Below, piece after piece: positions 54,896-64,000 of a DNA stretch of 64,000 bases. The notes under the pieces are model-generated. The model was not told where the DNA came from. It saw nothing but the letters and a program-made list of their open reading frames with translations, and made no database searches. Both the position numbers and the translations under genes were made by a program. The stretch comes from Psychrobacter sp. NG254 (GTDB lineage Bacteria; Pseudomonadota; Gammaproteobacteria; Pseudomonadales; Moraxellaceae), in NCBI RefSeq assembly GCF_015277735.1, contig NZ_JADHDA010000004.1:186001-250000 (forward strand), given 5' to 3'. The stretch's first letter is position 1. Every line of letters starts with the position of its first letter.

Positions 54896-57800
54896 TTACT
54901 CATCGTCAGCGACCACCTTACGACAGCCTTGGCCACTGATTTGGCTAAAGCCGCCAGAGATTTTTTCGACCTTAATCTGAGTCAATATTCGCTCTTTGAG
55001 AGCCTGCACATGAGAGATAATACCAATGATTTTTCCCTCTTGCTGTAGGCTGGTTAAGGTATCGAGCGCGATATCTAATGATTCTTCATCAAGCGTACCA
55101 AAGCCTTCATCCAAAAATAGAGAATCTACCCGAATGTTTTGACTGGCCATTTGCGACAGTCCTAAGGCTAAGGCTAAACTGATAATAAATCCTTCGCCGC
55201 CTGAGAGATTTTTAGTACTACGGATATCACCGCCCTGATAATTATCAATCACATTCAGCTCTAATGCATTGTCTGTATCATGAATCAGCAAGTAGCGGTC
55301 ACTCATTTTTCCTAATTGCTTATTGGCATGGTCAATCATCACCTGAAAGGTTAAGCCTTGAGCAAAGGTACGGTATTTTTTGCCATCTTTAGAGCCAATC
55401 AAGTCATATAACTGTTGCCATACTTGCATGGCCTCTTTCTGTGCTGCAATGGCCACACTCTGCGTGCTCTGTGCGATTTTTTGCTGTTCGTTGGCTTTGA
55501 GTTGTTGCTCGATCGCCCCTAACACGCCAAAGCGTGTGTCCACCTCGGTTTGTAAATTTTGTAACTTGCCAGCGAGTATGTCTCTTGGCTCATCAGTTAG
55601 TGGGTTCGCTAGCTGTTCATTCAATGATTGCTGAGTAGCCTGCAGCTGTACTTTGGCGTGATTAAGGGCTTGCTCAATACTAAATTGGCGATTTTTTAAC
55701 GCATCACGTGCCTCTTTTGGCAATAGTGACTGCTCAAAATCTGCCTCGCTCACGAACTGTGATTCCGATAATAATGCCGTAAACGTTGTCTGTTGTTCAT
55801 TGAGTACGGTAGTAGCAGTATTGAGGTCATCTGCTAATTGATCGGCTCGCACTTTTGATTGTTCGAAAACTTGCCTAGTATTGTCTACTTGCCGCTGCAA
55901 AATAGCTGTTTTATTTTTGGCCTCATCTAGCGCTGTGTGCAGGCTATTGCTCTCGCTATCAGGGTTTTTATCTGCAAACAGATGATATCTGTCCGTTTTT
56001 GATTGTTGATGCGCGACCGTTTTATCTAAAAGACTGTTCTCTAACTGTTCAAGCGAGATTTCATCAGATGCTAGCTGCTGCTGCTTGGCCCCAATCTGCG
56101 CCGTCAAACGACTCAGATCGTTAGTGAGCTGCTGTTGCTTGGCAATTTGAGTATTAAAGGTTTGCTTTAATAGGTTAAGCGCAACGCGCTGTTGGCGTAG
56201 TGGGTTAATATGATTGTCGTATTCAGCTTGAGATAACACTGTTTTTGTCTCAATACTACGGCGCAGCTGCATCAGTGCTGCCTGAACCTCTGCAGCGTCA
56301 AGTGCTGTATTTAAATAATCTTCATATTTGTCAGTAGGATATTTATCTACTTGTGTAGATACAGTCGCCATAATAGGAGACATGTCAGAGAAATTGGCAT
56401 TGATTTTATCCGTGATGCCTTCATTTTTTTGAGACATAAGCTTGATGTCAGTGGTCAAGTTATTAATGCTGTCAATTAACGCCTGTTGCTGTTTTTCGTC
56501 GACTTCAATAGCGCTGTTAAGGGTGGCTATCTGTTCGGCTCGGGCATCGTAATCAGTCAGGACTTTATAAATAGCCTGTTTTTGCTGATTGAGCTGCTGC
56601 TTAGCGCTGTCTAACAAAGCAATAAATTGGTTAACACGCGCTGTGTCGTAGATACTAGTCGCTATTGCATCCATAAGCTCAGCAAGCGGATGAATTGTAT
56701 CTGCCAATGCTTTATCATACGCATTTTGAGGATGGATTAGTGAGGACAGAGCAGAGTGAATATCACTCGCGACTGTATTTGATTGCGCCTGCAGATTCTC
56801 TAGTTGCTGCTGCTCACTACTTAAGGCGGCTTTCTTGGTAGCATAATCGACACGGTAAGCAGCTAAGGTTTGCTCCAAAGTTTCAATGAGCGTCAGAATC
56901 TCAGTGATTTTATGCTGAGTCTGCTGGGCTTGAGACGGTTGACTACTATCAGACGTCTCACTGTTTGTATGATGATCTAACAGTGGATGGTTTGTACCAT
57001 AAGGATGCTCATGCGCGCCGCAAAGTGGGCAGGGCGTGCCGTCCTCTAACTCGATTATATAATCTTCGAGCTTGGCCACTTTTTGTAGTAGCTGCAAATG
57101 TGCCTGTTTTTCTTGCTGTTGGTATTTTGCCGCTTGGATGTCTGACTGATGACGTGTCATCAAATCCTCTAGGGCAGTTAATTGCTTATTTAAGGTCGGT
57201 ATCAACTGCTTGCTTTTGTATATTTGGCCAGACAGTTCAGCCAAACGCTCGAGCTTAAAGCCTACTTGTTCAACTTGGTTACTTATTTGACCAATGCGAT
57301 CTTGCTCGCCACGCATATTAGCAATGGATTGATGTTTAATGAGTGCTGATTGTTGCTGCTGTAAGTTAGTAAGCTGCGCCTGCTGCTGCGTGATTATTGA
57401 CTTATCCAACTCTAATCGCTGAGCGAGTGCATCAGCTTTATCTTGTAGTTGGCTGGTGTTTTGTTCCTCTGTTATTTTAGCGACTGCTAAGCTGGCATTA
57501 TCTTCTAATAGTGTCCTCAGCCTGCCACAGTTGCTGTCAAAAGTGGCCATGTCAGTGTCAAGGTCACCCAGCTCTGGGTAATCAGTAAAAAATTGATCTA
57601 TAGCGCTCAGCTGGTTTTTCGCCTTACTTTCGGTTTGTTGATGCGCTTTTATATCGCGGCGTAAGGTTTCTACGTTAGCGGCCAATTTGTTTTTATGGGC
57701 AGTATCATCATTGATTGAACGGGCTTGCTGGTTGACTTCGCTATCGAGATCACGAACTTTTGCGATAATGGGCAGGGCATCATGAAGCGCGGTTGCTGCT

Positions 57801-58828
57801 TGTACTTCATCGCTAGCGGCAGCCTCTAATGCTGACATGACTTGTTTACACTGCTGCTGCTCTATTGGCAGTTGTTGATCCACCGCCTCTCGTTCTGTGC
57901 GTAGATCGTGCGCTTTTTTACGGCTATACAGCAGTTCTCTAAACGGGCTGTCAATCTCCAATGCCTTATTGGCAGCCTCTAAACGAGCAGCCTCTGGCAC
58001 AAAACCTTGCTGGGCTTGCACAGCATCGATCTCTAGTGCCTCATAATGAGTCAGATTGGTCTGTAAATCCGTCACTTTATCTAGCCACTGTAGCTGGTTA
58101 CTCACTGTTTTAAGTGTTTGCCGCTGCACAGTTTGCTCGTCTTTATACGTGGTTAATTGTGCTTGCAGCTTTGCTTCATCGTCCGCGCTTAATAACGGTA
58201 AGCTATCAATGCCTGCTTGCAGTTTGGCTAGCTGGTTTTCTTCGTGTCGTTTTTTTTCAAAAACGTTTTTGGATATCTCTGCATAAATCGCTGTGCCAGT
58301 GATTTTTTCCAGAATCGCGGCTCTGTCGGCAACATCGGACTTTAAAAATGCGGCAAAGCTCCCCTGAGCCAGCATGATGGAGCGGGTGAACTGGTTAAAA
58401 TCCATGCCAATTAAATCTTGGATATATACTGCTGTTTTGGATTTTTTTTCTTCTAATACTTTGCTGCTATGTGCATCACTGATTTCATGCTTGATAGGCA
58501 ATAAGTTACCTTTGGCTTTTTTGCGTGCCCGATGCTGATACCATGAGCAGCGATAGTGTTTATCGCCAATCTCTATCACCACCTCAGCTGAGCACTCGCC
58601 TGTGCCTTGGGTCATCATCTCGTTTGTTGAACCAGTGATATCACCCAATCTAGGCGTTCGGCTATATAACGCCAAACAAATCGCGTCCAGAATAGTGGTC
58701 TTGCCAGCGCCCGTCTGCCCTATGATGGCAAATATACCTTCGTTAATAAAGGCTGCATCTGTAAAGTCGATGTGCCATTCGCCTTTTAGAGAATTTAGGT
58801 TTTTAAGTCGCAGTTCAATCAGTCGCAT
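54896..58828 (-). CDS. sbcC: Exonuclease subunit SbcC
   Basis: SMC-like ATPase of the SbcCD nuclease, 1310 residues (E. coli 1048). Walker A GQTGAGKTTILDAI lies at about 37, a long coiled coil runs to the zinc hook GTPCPLCGAHEHP (Cys at about 597 and 600), the coil returns, and the signature NLSGGEGFIISLALALGLSQ (about 1207) and Walker B DSLFLDEGFGTLDEESLD (about 1236) close the ATPase. The larger size is in the Gln-rich coils. It works with SbcD to cleave hairpins and protein-blocked DNA ends. It lies 88 bases downstream of sbcD on the same strand; the start has no strong ribosome binding site. Confidence 0.96.
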   Translation of the reverse strand: MRLIELRLKNLNSLKGEWHIDFTDAAFINEGIFAIIGQTGAGKTTILDAICLALYSRTPRLGDITGSTNEMMTQGTGECSAEVVIEIGDKHYRCSWYQHRARKKAKGNLLPIKHEISDAHSSKVLEEKKSKTAVYIQDLIGMDFNQFTRSIMLAQGSFAAFLKSDVADRAAILEKITGTAIYAEISKNVFEKKRHEENQLAKLQAGIDSLPLLSADDEAKLQAQLTTYKDEQTVQRQTLKTVSNQLQWLDKVTDLQTNLTHYEALEIDAVQAQQGFVPEAARLEAANKALEIDSPFRELLYSRKKAHDLRTEREAVDQQLPIEQQQCKQVMSALEAAASDEVQAATALHDALPIIAKVRDLDSEVNQQARSINDDTAHKNKLAANVETLRRDIKAHQQTESKAKNQLSAIDQFFTDYPELGDLDTDMATFDSNCGRLRTLLEDNASLAVAKITEEQNTSQLQDKADALAQRLELDKSIITQQQAQLTNLQQQQSALIKHQSIANMRGEQDRIGQISNQVEQVGFKLERLAELSGQIYKSKQLIPTLNKQLTALEDLMTRHQSDIQAAKYQQQEKQAHLQLLQKVAKLEDYIIELEDGTPCPLCGAHEHPYGTNHPLLDHHTNSETSDSSQPSQAQQTQHKITEILTLIETLEQTLAAYRVDYATKKAALSSEQQQLENLQAQSNTVASDIHSALSSLIHPQNAYDKALADTIHPLAELMDAIATSIYDTARVNQFIALLDSAKQQLNQQKQAIYKVLTDYDARAEQIATLNSAIEVDEKQQQALIDSINNLTTDIKLMSQKNEGITDKINANFSDMSPIMATVSTQVDKYPTDKYEDYLNTALDAAEVQAALMQLRRSIETKTVLSQAEYDNHINPLRQQRVALNLLKQTFNTQIAKQQQLTNDLSRLTAQIGAKQQQLASDEISLEQLENSLLDKTVAHQQSKTDRYHLFADKNPDSESNSLHTALDEAKNKTAILQRQVDNTRQVFEQSKVRADQLADDLNTATTVLNEQQTTFTALLSESQFVSEADFEQSLLPKEARDALKNRQFSIEQALNHAKVQLQATQQSLNEQLANPLTDEPRDILAGKLQNLQTEVDTRFGVLGAIEQQLKANEQQKIAQSTQSVAIAAQKEAMQVWQQLYDLIGSKDGKKYRTFAQGLTFQVMIDHANKQLGKMSDRYLLIHDTDNALELNVIDNYQGGDIRSTKNLSGGEGFIISLALALGLSQMASQNIRVDSLFLDEGFGTLDEESLDIALDTLTSLQQEGKIIGIISHVQALKERILTQIKVEKISGGFSQISGQGCRKVVADDE

Positions 58829-58916
58829 GGCAAGATCTTATTATTGTGTAATGGTTATTAAGTGGGTATTCAAAGATACGGTTTTTGTTTTACTTAAGCA
58901 TCAGTCTCAAAGCGTT

Positions 58917-60551
58917 TTATTCAGCCTGAGTATCTTTATGATGAATGTTATGAATAATCTGTGCGTAAGCATCACGTAGCATGAGCTTTTGCGTATCTGT
59001 CACCTCATTGGCACTCAAACAGCGCTCAAACACCTGCATCTCATTCAAGTCTTGCAAGGTTTCGGACGCCGCTTCTTGATTCAGTACCTTGTTATAAGTG
59101 CGTGTATTCTTTATTTTAAGCACTTCACAAGGTAAGCTCGTGACTATGGCCTGAATCTGCTCGCGCAAATCACTAACGATATCGTCGCCAGTATAAATAA
59201 TCTCTAGCCAAACTGATTCGGTCGGTGCCAAAGCTTGGATAGTGCTATCGATTGTCTGTTGAATAGCCAGCAAATCACCAGATATTTGAGCCAGTTTTTG
59301 AAATTTTGGGATGGGTAACGAGAGCACCTGCATTTGACGCGCTTCGTCATGATGCAGCAGCGTGACATCTGAATTGGGGGTCGTATTGGTAATATTTGAA
59401 TCGGTAAGAGAAGGGAAGTCGGGTACAGTCACCTCTACTTCGGTTTTTCGCTGTGATTGTGCTTCTATTTCTTGTTCTCGCTTTGGCTCTGGTGCAGTTT
59501 CTACTTCTGCTTCAAAAGCGAACAAGTCATCCATAAATCCTGTGTTCTGGCTGGCTATTTTTTTGTTCGCAGATTTCTCTACTGATGTATCTGTCTTCGC
59601 AGTTGCATTAATAAGTTGAGAGATATCAGAGGCTATGTGATCATTGTTGTGTTTAGTATTAACACCCTCTAACGTGTCACCAAACTGTATTAGTAAGACC
59701 TGTTTTTGCTGCTTGGCTTCACCAAATCCCATCGCAATCGGTGAGCCTGAGTAGCGAATATGCTCGCGGCCTCCCACGCGCTGCGGCACATGTAAATGCC
59801 CTAGTGCCACATAGTCAAAGCACTCATCAAACATCTCGGCAGAGATTTTCCCCAAATTACCGATATATAAATCACGAACGCCATCATCGGCAGTAGTGCT
59901 ACCGCCTGACGCAAACAAATGACCAGTGGCAATAATAGGAATATGCTGATTGTGGGATTTAGCAATGATTTGCTGATGCTCTTTGGCAATAGCCGCCACC
60001 GCATCATAATGCGCGCAAATACCACTGATGACGCTGGCGTCTTTACTGTCCATAGACTCGCCAGCGCTACTGCTACGCACATCCCGATCACGCAGGTAAG
60101 GTACAGCAGCGATAATGCAATGAGGATTGTTATCATCATCACCCAAGACCAATACTTCATCGTCCAAATTATCACAAGCCGTACCAATGACATGCACGTT
60201 TAAAAACTTTAACACTTGGCTGGGTGCATCTAAAAAAGTCGGGGAGTCGTGATTGCCTGCGACAATTACCACATGCTGACAGCAGGAGCGTGATACCTTA
60301 CCCAAAAACTCATAATACAGCGCTTGTGCTCTATTGCTAGGCGTCATGGTATCGAAGATATCACCAGCCACAATGAGTATATCTACCTTTTGGGCAGTTA
60401 TTGTCTCCTCAAGCCAGCCTAAAAACGATTCAAATTCGTTATAGCGCATGTGCCCGTAAAGCCTGCGCCCTAAATGCCAGTCGGATGTGTGCAAAATGGT
60501 AAGTGGGGCGGACATAGGTAAGGAGGACATGCTAGTGTTGGATATGGACAT
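58917..60551 (-). CDS. sbcD: Exonuclease subunit SbcD
   Basis: Mre11-like metallophosphatase subunit, 544 residues against about 400 in E. coli. Phosphoesterase motifs are intact: LHTSDWHLGRRLYG (about 20), VAGDIFDT (about 62), IVAGNHDSPTF (about 96), ATGHLF (about 207) and ALGHLHVPQRVG (about 248). The excess length is a Lys/Glu/Thr/Asn-rich insertion at about 300-400 (TDTSVEKSANKKIASQ, then EPKREQEIEAQSQRKTEVEV) between the nuclease core and the C-terminal capping domain. Several in-frame ATGs lie at the start (60551, 60530, 60515) and none has a good ribosome binding site. It is the first gene of the sbcD-sbcC pair. Confidence 0.94.
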   Translation of the reverse strand: MSISNTSMSSLPMSAPLTILHTSDWHLGRRLYGHMRYNEFESFLGWLEETITAQKVDILIVAGDIFDTMTPSNRAQALYYEFLGKVSRSCCQHVVIVAGNHDSPTFLDAPSQVLKFLNVHVIGTACDNLDDEVLVLGDDDNNPHCIIAAVPYLRDRDVRSSSAGESMDSKDASVISGICAHYDAVAAIAKEHQQIIAKSHNQHIPIIATGHLFASGGSTTADDGVRDLYIGNLGKISAEMFDECFDYVALGHLHVPQRVGGREHIRYSGSPIAMGFGEAKQQKQVLLIQFGDTLEGVNTKHNNDHIASDISQLINATAKTDTSVEKSANKKIASQNTGFMDDLFAFEAEVETAPEPKREQEIEAQSQRKTEVEVTVPDFPSLTDSNITNTTPNSDVTLLHHDEARQMQVLSLPIPKFQKLAQISGDLLAIQQTIDSTIQALAPTESVWLEIIYTGDDIVSDLREQIQAIVTSLPCEVLKIKNTRTYNKVLNQEAASETLQDLNEMQVFERCLSANEVTDTQKLMLRDAYAQIIHNIHHKDTQAE

Positions 60552-60626
60552 AAGTAGACTATAAGTATGAGCAGTAGAAAGTCTTCATTCTAGCAAGAAT
60601 CGTTGAGGTTTGCGCTGTTGCCAAAA

Positions 60627-60665
60627 GAAAACCCTACCAATAATATACTGGTAGGGTTTTCTTCT
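60627..60665 (-). terminator. Terminator after cysG
   Basis: Perfect 13-bp stem GAAAACCCTACCA / TGGTAGGGTTTTC, symmetric so usable on both strands; it lies 35 bases beyond the cysG stop, upstream of sbcD. Confidence 0.78.
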
Positions 60666-60700
60666 TTAACACTAAGCATTTTGCAGGTTAGCAGTAAGCA

Positions 60701-62341
60701 CTAGTCAACAATTAATTGCTCCAGACCATCTTCTTGCTGCGTTGCAAGATTTGCGACCATCGATAGGGCATGCGCTTGTTGATCTATCGGTTGTTTCACT
60801 GCTTCACCTCTCGATCCTTCACGCAACCAATTTTTGGCTATATCATCACTGTTTTGACTATGCTGCTGATTTTGCAGATTATACCACGCCAAATCATGAT
60901 GCAAACTGACCACGTCGCCCATGATGAGTAGAGCAGGCGTTGGCAATTGCGCCTGTTCTTGCTGAGCCACAATCGTTGCAAGCGTGCCCGTCAATACTTG
61001 CTGATTGGGCATACTCGCATTAGAGACGATGGCAATCGGCGTCTCGCTACTGCGTCCTGCCTCAATCAAGCCTTCGGTCAAACGTGCCAGCGAGTGCAGA
61101 CCCATATAAAATACGACCGTCTCATCAGTATTTAAGAAACTCTCAAAATTACTGTTGGGTGCGCCAGCCTTCAAAAACCCTGTCACAAAACGTACTGATT
61201 GTGAATGATCACGGTGGGTGAGCGGAATGCCTGCATAGCTAGCAGCGGCATTGGCTGCAGTGATACCCGGTACGACTTGGTAAGGCACATTGTTTGCTCG
61301 CAGGCTTTCGATCTCTTCGCCACCGCGACCAAAGATAAACGGATCGCCGCCTTTTAAGCGCACGACACGGCGGCCTTGTTTGGCATGATTGACGAGCAGC
61401 TCATTGATACCCAATTGCGCGACCGTATGGTTACTGCGTTTTTTACCGACAAATACCTTGTCAGCATCACGGCGGCATAAGTCTAAAACTTGCGGTGAGA
61501 CCAGCGCATCATAAAACACCACATCTGCTTGTTGCATCAAACGCAGTGCTTTAAATGTCAACAGCTCTGGATCACCAGGGCCTGCGCCAACGATATATAC
61601 TTCACCAACGGCTGGTAACTCTTTTTCTGATTCATCAGATAGAGTAGGAGCAATCGTGTCTGATTCTTTTACCGCATTTGCATCGTCGCTTTTCTTACTG
61701 ATAGCAGCGGCGGTACTATCCAAATCTGCTTGCAGTTGAGCAGTGGCTTCCGTTTCATTACCAGCGAACATCAGCTGACTGACCTGACCTTCAAACGCAC
61801 GCTCCCAAAACTGACGACGTCCAGTGAGCGTTGGTATTTTGGCTTTTACCTCGCTGCGGAAGTCACCTGCCAGCTTAGCCAATTTACCATAGCCTTGCGG
61901 GATTAATGTCTCAAGACGTGCCCGTAATAGACGTGCCAATACAGGCGCTTTACCATTTGATGAAATACCAATCACGATAGGATTACGATCGATAATGGCT
62001 GGAAAGATAAAGTCACATAAATGCGGCGTGTCAACCACATTGACTGGAATGTTTAGCTCAGTGGCATCTGCATGAATCTGATGATTGAGCGTCTCATCAT
62101 CAGTCGCGGCAATGATTACCCGTGCGCCTGCCATATAAGTTTTATTATAATTCTCATAGATAAACTGGTGCTTATCGTCAGTCAGCAAAGCTTGTAGCTC
62201 GTGGCTGATATCGGGTGCAAGTATCGTGATACAGGCACCTGCACGGCTGAGCAAATCCGCTTTACGCAGTGCCACTTCGCCGCCGCCCACGATGAGCACT
62301 TTGCGGTCTTCTAATTTAAAAAATAGCGGGAAGGTGTTCAT
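60701..62341 (-). CDS. cysG: Siroheme synthase (precorrin-2 dehydrogenase/ferrochelatase and uroporphyrinogen methyltransferase)
   Basis: Bifunctional enzyme that makes siroheme, cofactor of sulfite and nitrite reductases. The N-terminal half has the NAD-binding KVLIVGGGEVALRKADLL (about 14) and SSNGKAPVLARLLRARLE (about 127), the CysG dehydrogenase/chelatase signature. The C-terminal half is the SUMT methyltransferase: VGAGPGDPELLTFKALR (about 251), VVRLKGGDPFIFGRGGEE (about 322) and VVPGITAANAAASYAGIPLTHR (abridged). The two halves are joined by a longer-than-usual acidic linker (about 205-245), and there is a C-terminal extension of about 45 residues. GGTGA precedes the ATG. It is near the cysH operon but probably separate, with about 290 bases and a terminator between. 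Confidence 0.95.
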   Translation of the reverse strand: MNTFPLFFKLEDRKVLIVGGGEVALRKADLLSRAGACITILAPDISHELQALLTDDKHQFIYENYNKTYMAGARVIIAATDDETLNHQIHADATELNIPVNVVDTPHLCDFIFPAIIDRNPIVIGISSNGKAPVLARLLRARLETLIPQGYGKLAKLAGDFRSEVKAKIPTLTGRRQFWERAFEGQVSQLMFAGNETEATAQLQADLDSTAAAISKKSDDANAVKESDTIAPTLSDESEKELPAVGEVYIVGAGPGDPELLTFKALRLMQQADVVFYDALVSPQVLDLCRRDADKVFVGKKRSNHTVAQLGINELLVNHAKQGRRVVRLKGGDPFIFGRGGEEIESLRANNVPYQVVPGITAANAAASYAGIPLTHRDHSQSVRFVTGFLKAGAPNSNFESFLNTDETVVFYMGLHSLARLTEGLIEAGRSSETPIAIVSNASMPNQQVLTGTLATIVAQQEQAQLPTPALLIMGDVVSLHHDLAWYNLQNQQHSQNSDDIAKNWLREGSRGEAVKQPIDQQAHALSMVANLATQQEDGLEQLIVD

Positions 62342-62533
62342 AGTGTCACCATATATTTAATTGTTTATTATAAAAGGTAGAAAAGATATAAGGAATGCCG
62401 CCATTATGAGGTATCACAGGCTTATGCTCACCTAGTGAATTGGCATTAACATATTCGTTTTTGAGATATTAATACCTATTTTCGCTAATAATAGGAATAG
62501 CGGTCAGTATCGAATACAGGTAGAACACGGCAC

Positions 62534-62584
62534 AAAAAAATCCCGCTTAACGACTCTTTAAGAGCCAAGCGGGATTTTTTTATT
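62534..62584 (-). terminator. Terminator after cysH
   Basis: AAATCCCGCTT / AAGCGGGATTT with A/T runs on both sides, so it can end transcripts from both strands. It lies 45 bases beyond the cysH stop. Confidence 0.82.
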
Positions 62585-62629
62585 TATATAGCTATTGTTC
62601 AACAAACAATCGCTATAGTCAGCGCCTTA

Positions 62630-63268
62630 CTATAGCTGAGTATGCAAGCCACACTCACGGCTTTCTTCTACTTTCGTTGGATCAAAGTAGTCATGCTCGT
62701 TCGGTAGGTTATGCTCATCTAAATAAACATCTAAATCAGCATCATTTTTTTCAAACAATGGTGCTACTTTTAGCACGCCGTCTTTTGACAGGCTAAGTAC
62801 ATCAAGACCTTGGCGGAATTCAGTTTGATCCTTACGAATAGCATTGAACCAAACATCTGGCTTTAGCTCATCTAATGCACGGCGGAATGGCTCTAGTTTT
62901 ACCTGATCAGTAAACTCGTCATGCTGAGGGTTGTCGATACCTGGGATACCATTCATCGTCGCGTCACGGTGCGCAGCGGTTTGCTTAGGGATGTAGGTAA
63001 CAACGTTTAGGTTCAAGTCTTTGATCAGCTTGTTGGCAAACTGATAAGTAGCATCAGTGTTATAACCTGAGTCTACCCACAATACTGTGATATCAGGGCG
63101 CTGTTTAGCAACCAAATGCAAAATCGCTGATTCATAAGGACGGAAGTTGGTCGTGATGATTGGGTTTTTTGCTTGAGTCAGTGCCCACTCAACGATTTGC
63201 TCAGGTGACTTACCTTGCAAGTCTTGGTTGGCTTGATCGAGGTCTAGGCTTGGGTGTAATTGGCTCAT
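62630..63268 (-). CDS. cysH: Phosphoadenylyl-sulfate reductase
   Basis: Reduces activated sulfate to sulfite in assimilatory sulfate reduction. The fold's P-loop-like segment TTNFRPYESAILHLVAKQ (about 39), the VLWVDSGYNTDATYQFA strand (about 62), RKDQTEFRQ (about 145) and the C-terminal catalytic Cys in SRECGLHTQL (about 205) are present. This is the only Cys of the protein. The paired Cys of the iron-sulfur APS reductases are absent, so it should be of the PAPS-dependent type; 212 residues is somewhat short. AAGGA precedes the ATG by eight bases. It follows the DUF934 gene by 84 bases, the usual order cysI-DUF934-cysH. Confidence 0.93.
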   Translation of the reverse strand: MSQLHPSLDLDQANQDLQGKSPEQIVEWALTQAKNPIITTNFRPYESAILHLVAKQRPDITVLWVDSGYNTDATYQFANKLIKDLNLNVVTYIPKQTAAHRDATMNGIPGIDNPQHDEFTDQVKLEPFRRALDELKPDVWFNAIRKDQTEFRQGLDVLSLSKDGVLKVAPLFEKNDADLDVYLDEHNLPNEHDYFDPTKVEESRECGLHTQL

Positions 63269-63352
63269 AATACGTTCCTTAATGGTTGTTAATATAAAAT
63301 TATTGATTAGAGATATTAGGTATTACTATAAAAATTATGGTCAGCGCTAAAA

Positions 63353-63973
63353 CTATGCGACTGAAGTCTCTGACGATTGTGCAAACATCGGTAAATCTGA
63401 AGCGCTTCGACCATCATAGCTACTGGCAAGAGCAGTAAAGGCTTGCTCAATGCCAAACTTAGAATCTGCTTCTAGGTCATGCTCGCTCAATACAAAGCTA
63501 TCAACGCCCGTGCGTAGCATATAAGCAATTTGATCACGGCCAAACGCGCCAGCCACTCGAATCTCGCCTGTATAACCAACTTGGCGCAGCGTACGTGCAA
63601 AGCTAAAGTGACGACCATCAGCGAATTTTGGCACATCAATCACGATAAGCGCCTGCTTTGATAAGAACTCACTAAGTCCTTCTAGTGCATCAGCGTCAGT
63701 ATCGGCAGTAACCCACAATCCAAGTCGGCTACTGTGTTGCACGATCAGCTCATAAACTTCTTTGATCAGACCACCAGCTTGTGCGCCTGATTCGTCTAAT
63801 AAATCAGCGAGCGGCACAATGACGTCAGGTTTTTCTTGTTTTTGTAGTAGCTCAAGCAACGTAATGTTAGTCGATACAATGCTCTCTGGTAGCGCATCAG
63901 TGGTGAGTACATGCCACGTATCTTGACTGCCAATATCGACGCCATGACTGTCCAAAATATGGTGATTAGCCAT
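63353..63973 (-). CDS. DUF934 protein of the sulfate assimilation operon
   Basis: 206 residues from ATG 63973 (MANHHILDSHG), chosen because AAGGAGAAGG stands just upstream; the frame continues to 63997. DUF934 proteins almost always sit between sulfite reductase and cysH, and are thought to assist that pathway, with no proven biochemistry. The conserved region is ALIVIDVPKFADGRHFSFARTLRQVGYTGEIRVAGAFGRDQIAYMLRTGVDSF (abridged: DVPKFADGRHFSFARTLR at about 113-130). No membrane span. The sulfite reductase gene is presumably just right of the window. cysH follows after 84 bases. Confidence 0.9.
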   Translation of the reverse strand: MANHHILDSHGVDIGSQDTWHVLTTDALPESIVSTNITLLELLQKQEKPDVIVPLADLLDESGAQAGGLIKEVYELIVQHSSRLGLWVTADTDADALEGLSEFLSKQALIVIDVPKFADGRHFSFARTLRQVGYTGEIRVAGAFGRDQIAYMLRTGVDSFVLSEHDLEADSKFGIEQAFTALASSYDGRSASDLPMFAQSSETSVA

Positions 63974-64000
63974 AGACCTTCTCCTTAAATGGATCAATAC

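Overview
The window looks like chromosomal DNA of a Moraxellaceae gammaproteobacterium, most likely Psychrobacter. This is an inference from overall protein character (FabI, large NAD-glutamate dehydrogenase, CysH with DUF934, CreD, MsrAB), moderate GC and AT-rich spacers; no rRNA gene is present to prove it. I see no tRNA, rRNA, CRISPR array, prophage or intact insertion sequence. Most of the window is housekeeping, with a few accessory islands.

Layout. 1-7.3 kb: the 3' end of serC, then a Yej-type peptide ABC importer (yejA, yejB, yejE, yejF) with the glyoxalase II gene gloB set between yejA and yejB. 7.4-12.8 kb: an iron-type alcohol dehydrogenase, a probable lipoprotein MsrA-MsrB fusion, and a collagen-like trimeric autotransporter with about 134 Gly-X-Y triplets. 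12.8-19.5 kb: folE (minus), fabI, a DUF1275 membrane protein, a 50-residue minus-strand ORF, a DASS carboxylate transporter, an alpha/beta hydrolase and a DUF1543 protein. 19.7-24 kb: the RNA helicase hrpA. 24-34 kb: mostly minus-strand accessory genes: a small membrane protein, a DUF2071-like protein, an AraC regulator divergent from ohr, an Asp/Lys/Ser-rich low-complexity protein, a DMT exporter, a DUF421 protein with a rubredoxin-like tail, creD, a UPF0114 protein and the nicotinamide riboside pair pnuC/nadR-like.

34-47.6 kb: a FabH-like ketoacyl synthase, prfA, lysS, an orphan 421-residue gene, a 174-bp MITE-like element, dnaX with a perfect 18-bp tandem repeat, a LysR regulator, argD and yacG (minus), a TrmB-like methyltransferase and an ABC1/UbiB-family kinase (minus). 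48-64 kb: purD (minus), the 1615-residue glutamate dehydrogenase, sbcD-sbcC (minus), cysG (minus), and cysH with DUF934 (minus).

How genes work together: YejABEF imports peptides. PnuC and the NadR-like kinase salvage nicotinamide riboside to NMN. DUF934 and CysH belong to assimilatory sulfate reduction, and CysG supplies the siroheme its sulfite reductase needs. SbcCD is a DNA-end nuclease. MsrAB and Ohr repair or remove oxidative damage.

The most interesting items are the collagen-stalk autotransporter with its DNA-level tandem repeats, two copies of a 108-bp inverted-repeat-ended intergenic element, the 174-bp MITE upstream of dnaX, the duplicated low-complexity protein at 27 kb, the rubredoxin-like tail on DUF421, and two long bidirectional terminators with the same outer arms. 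I found no clearly new multi-gene system.
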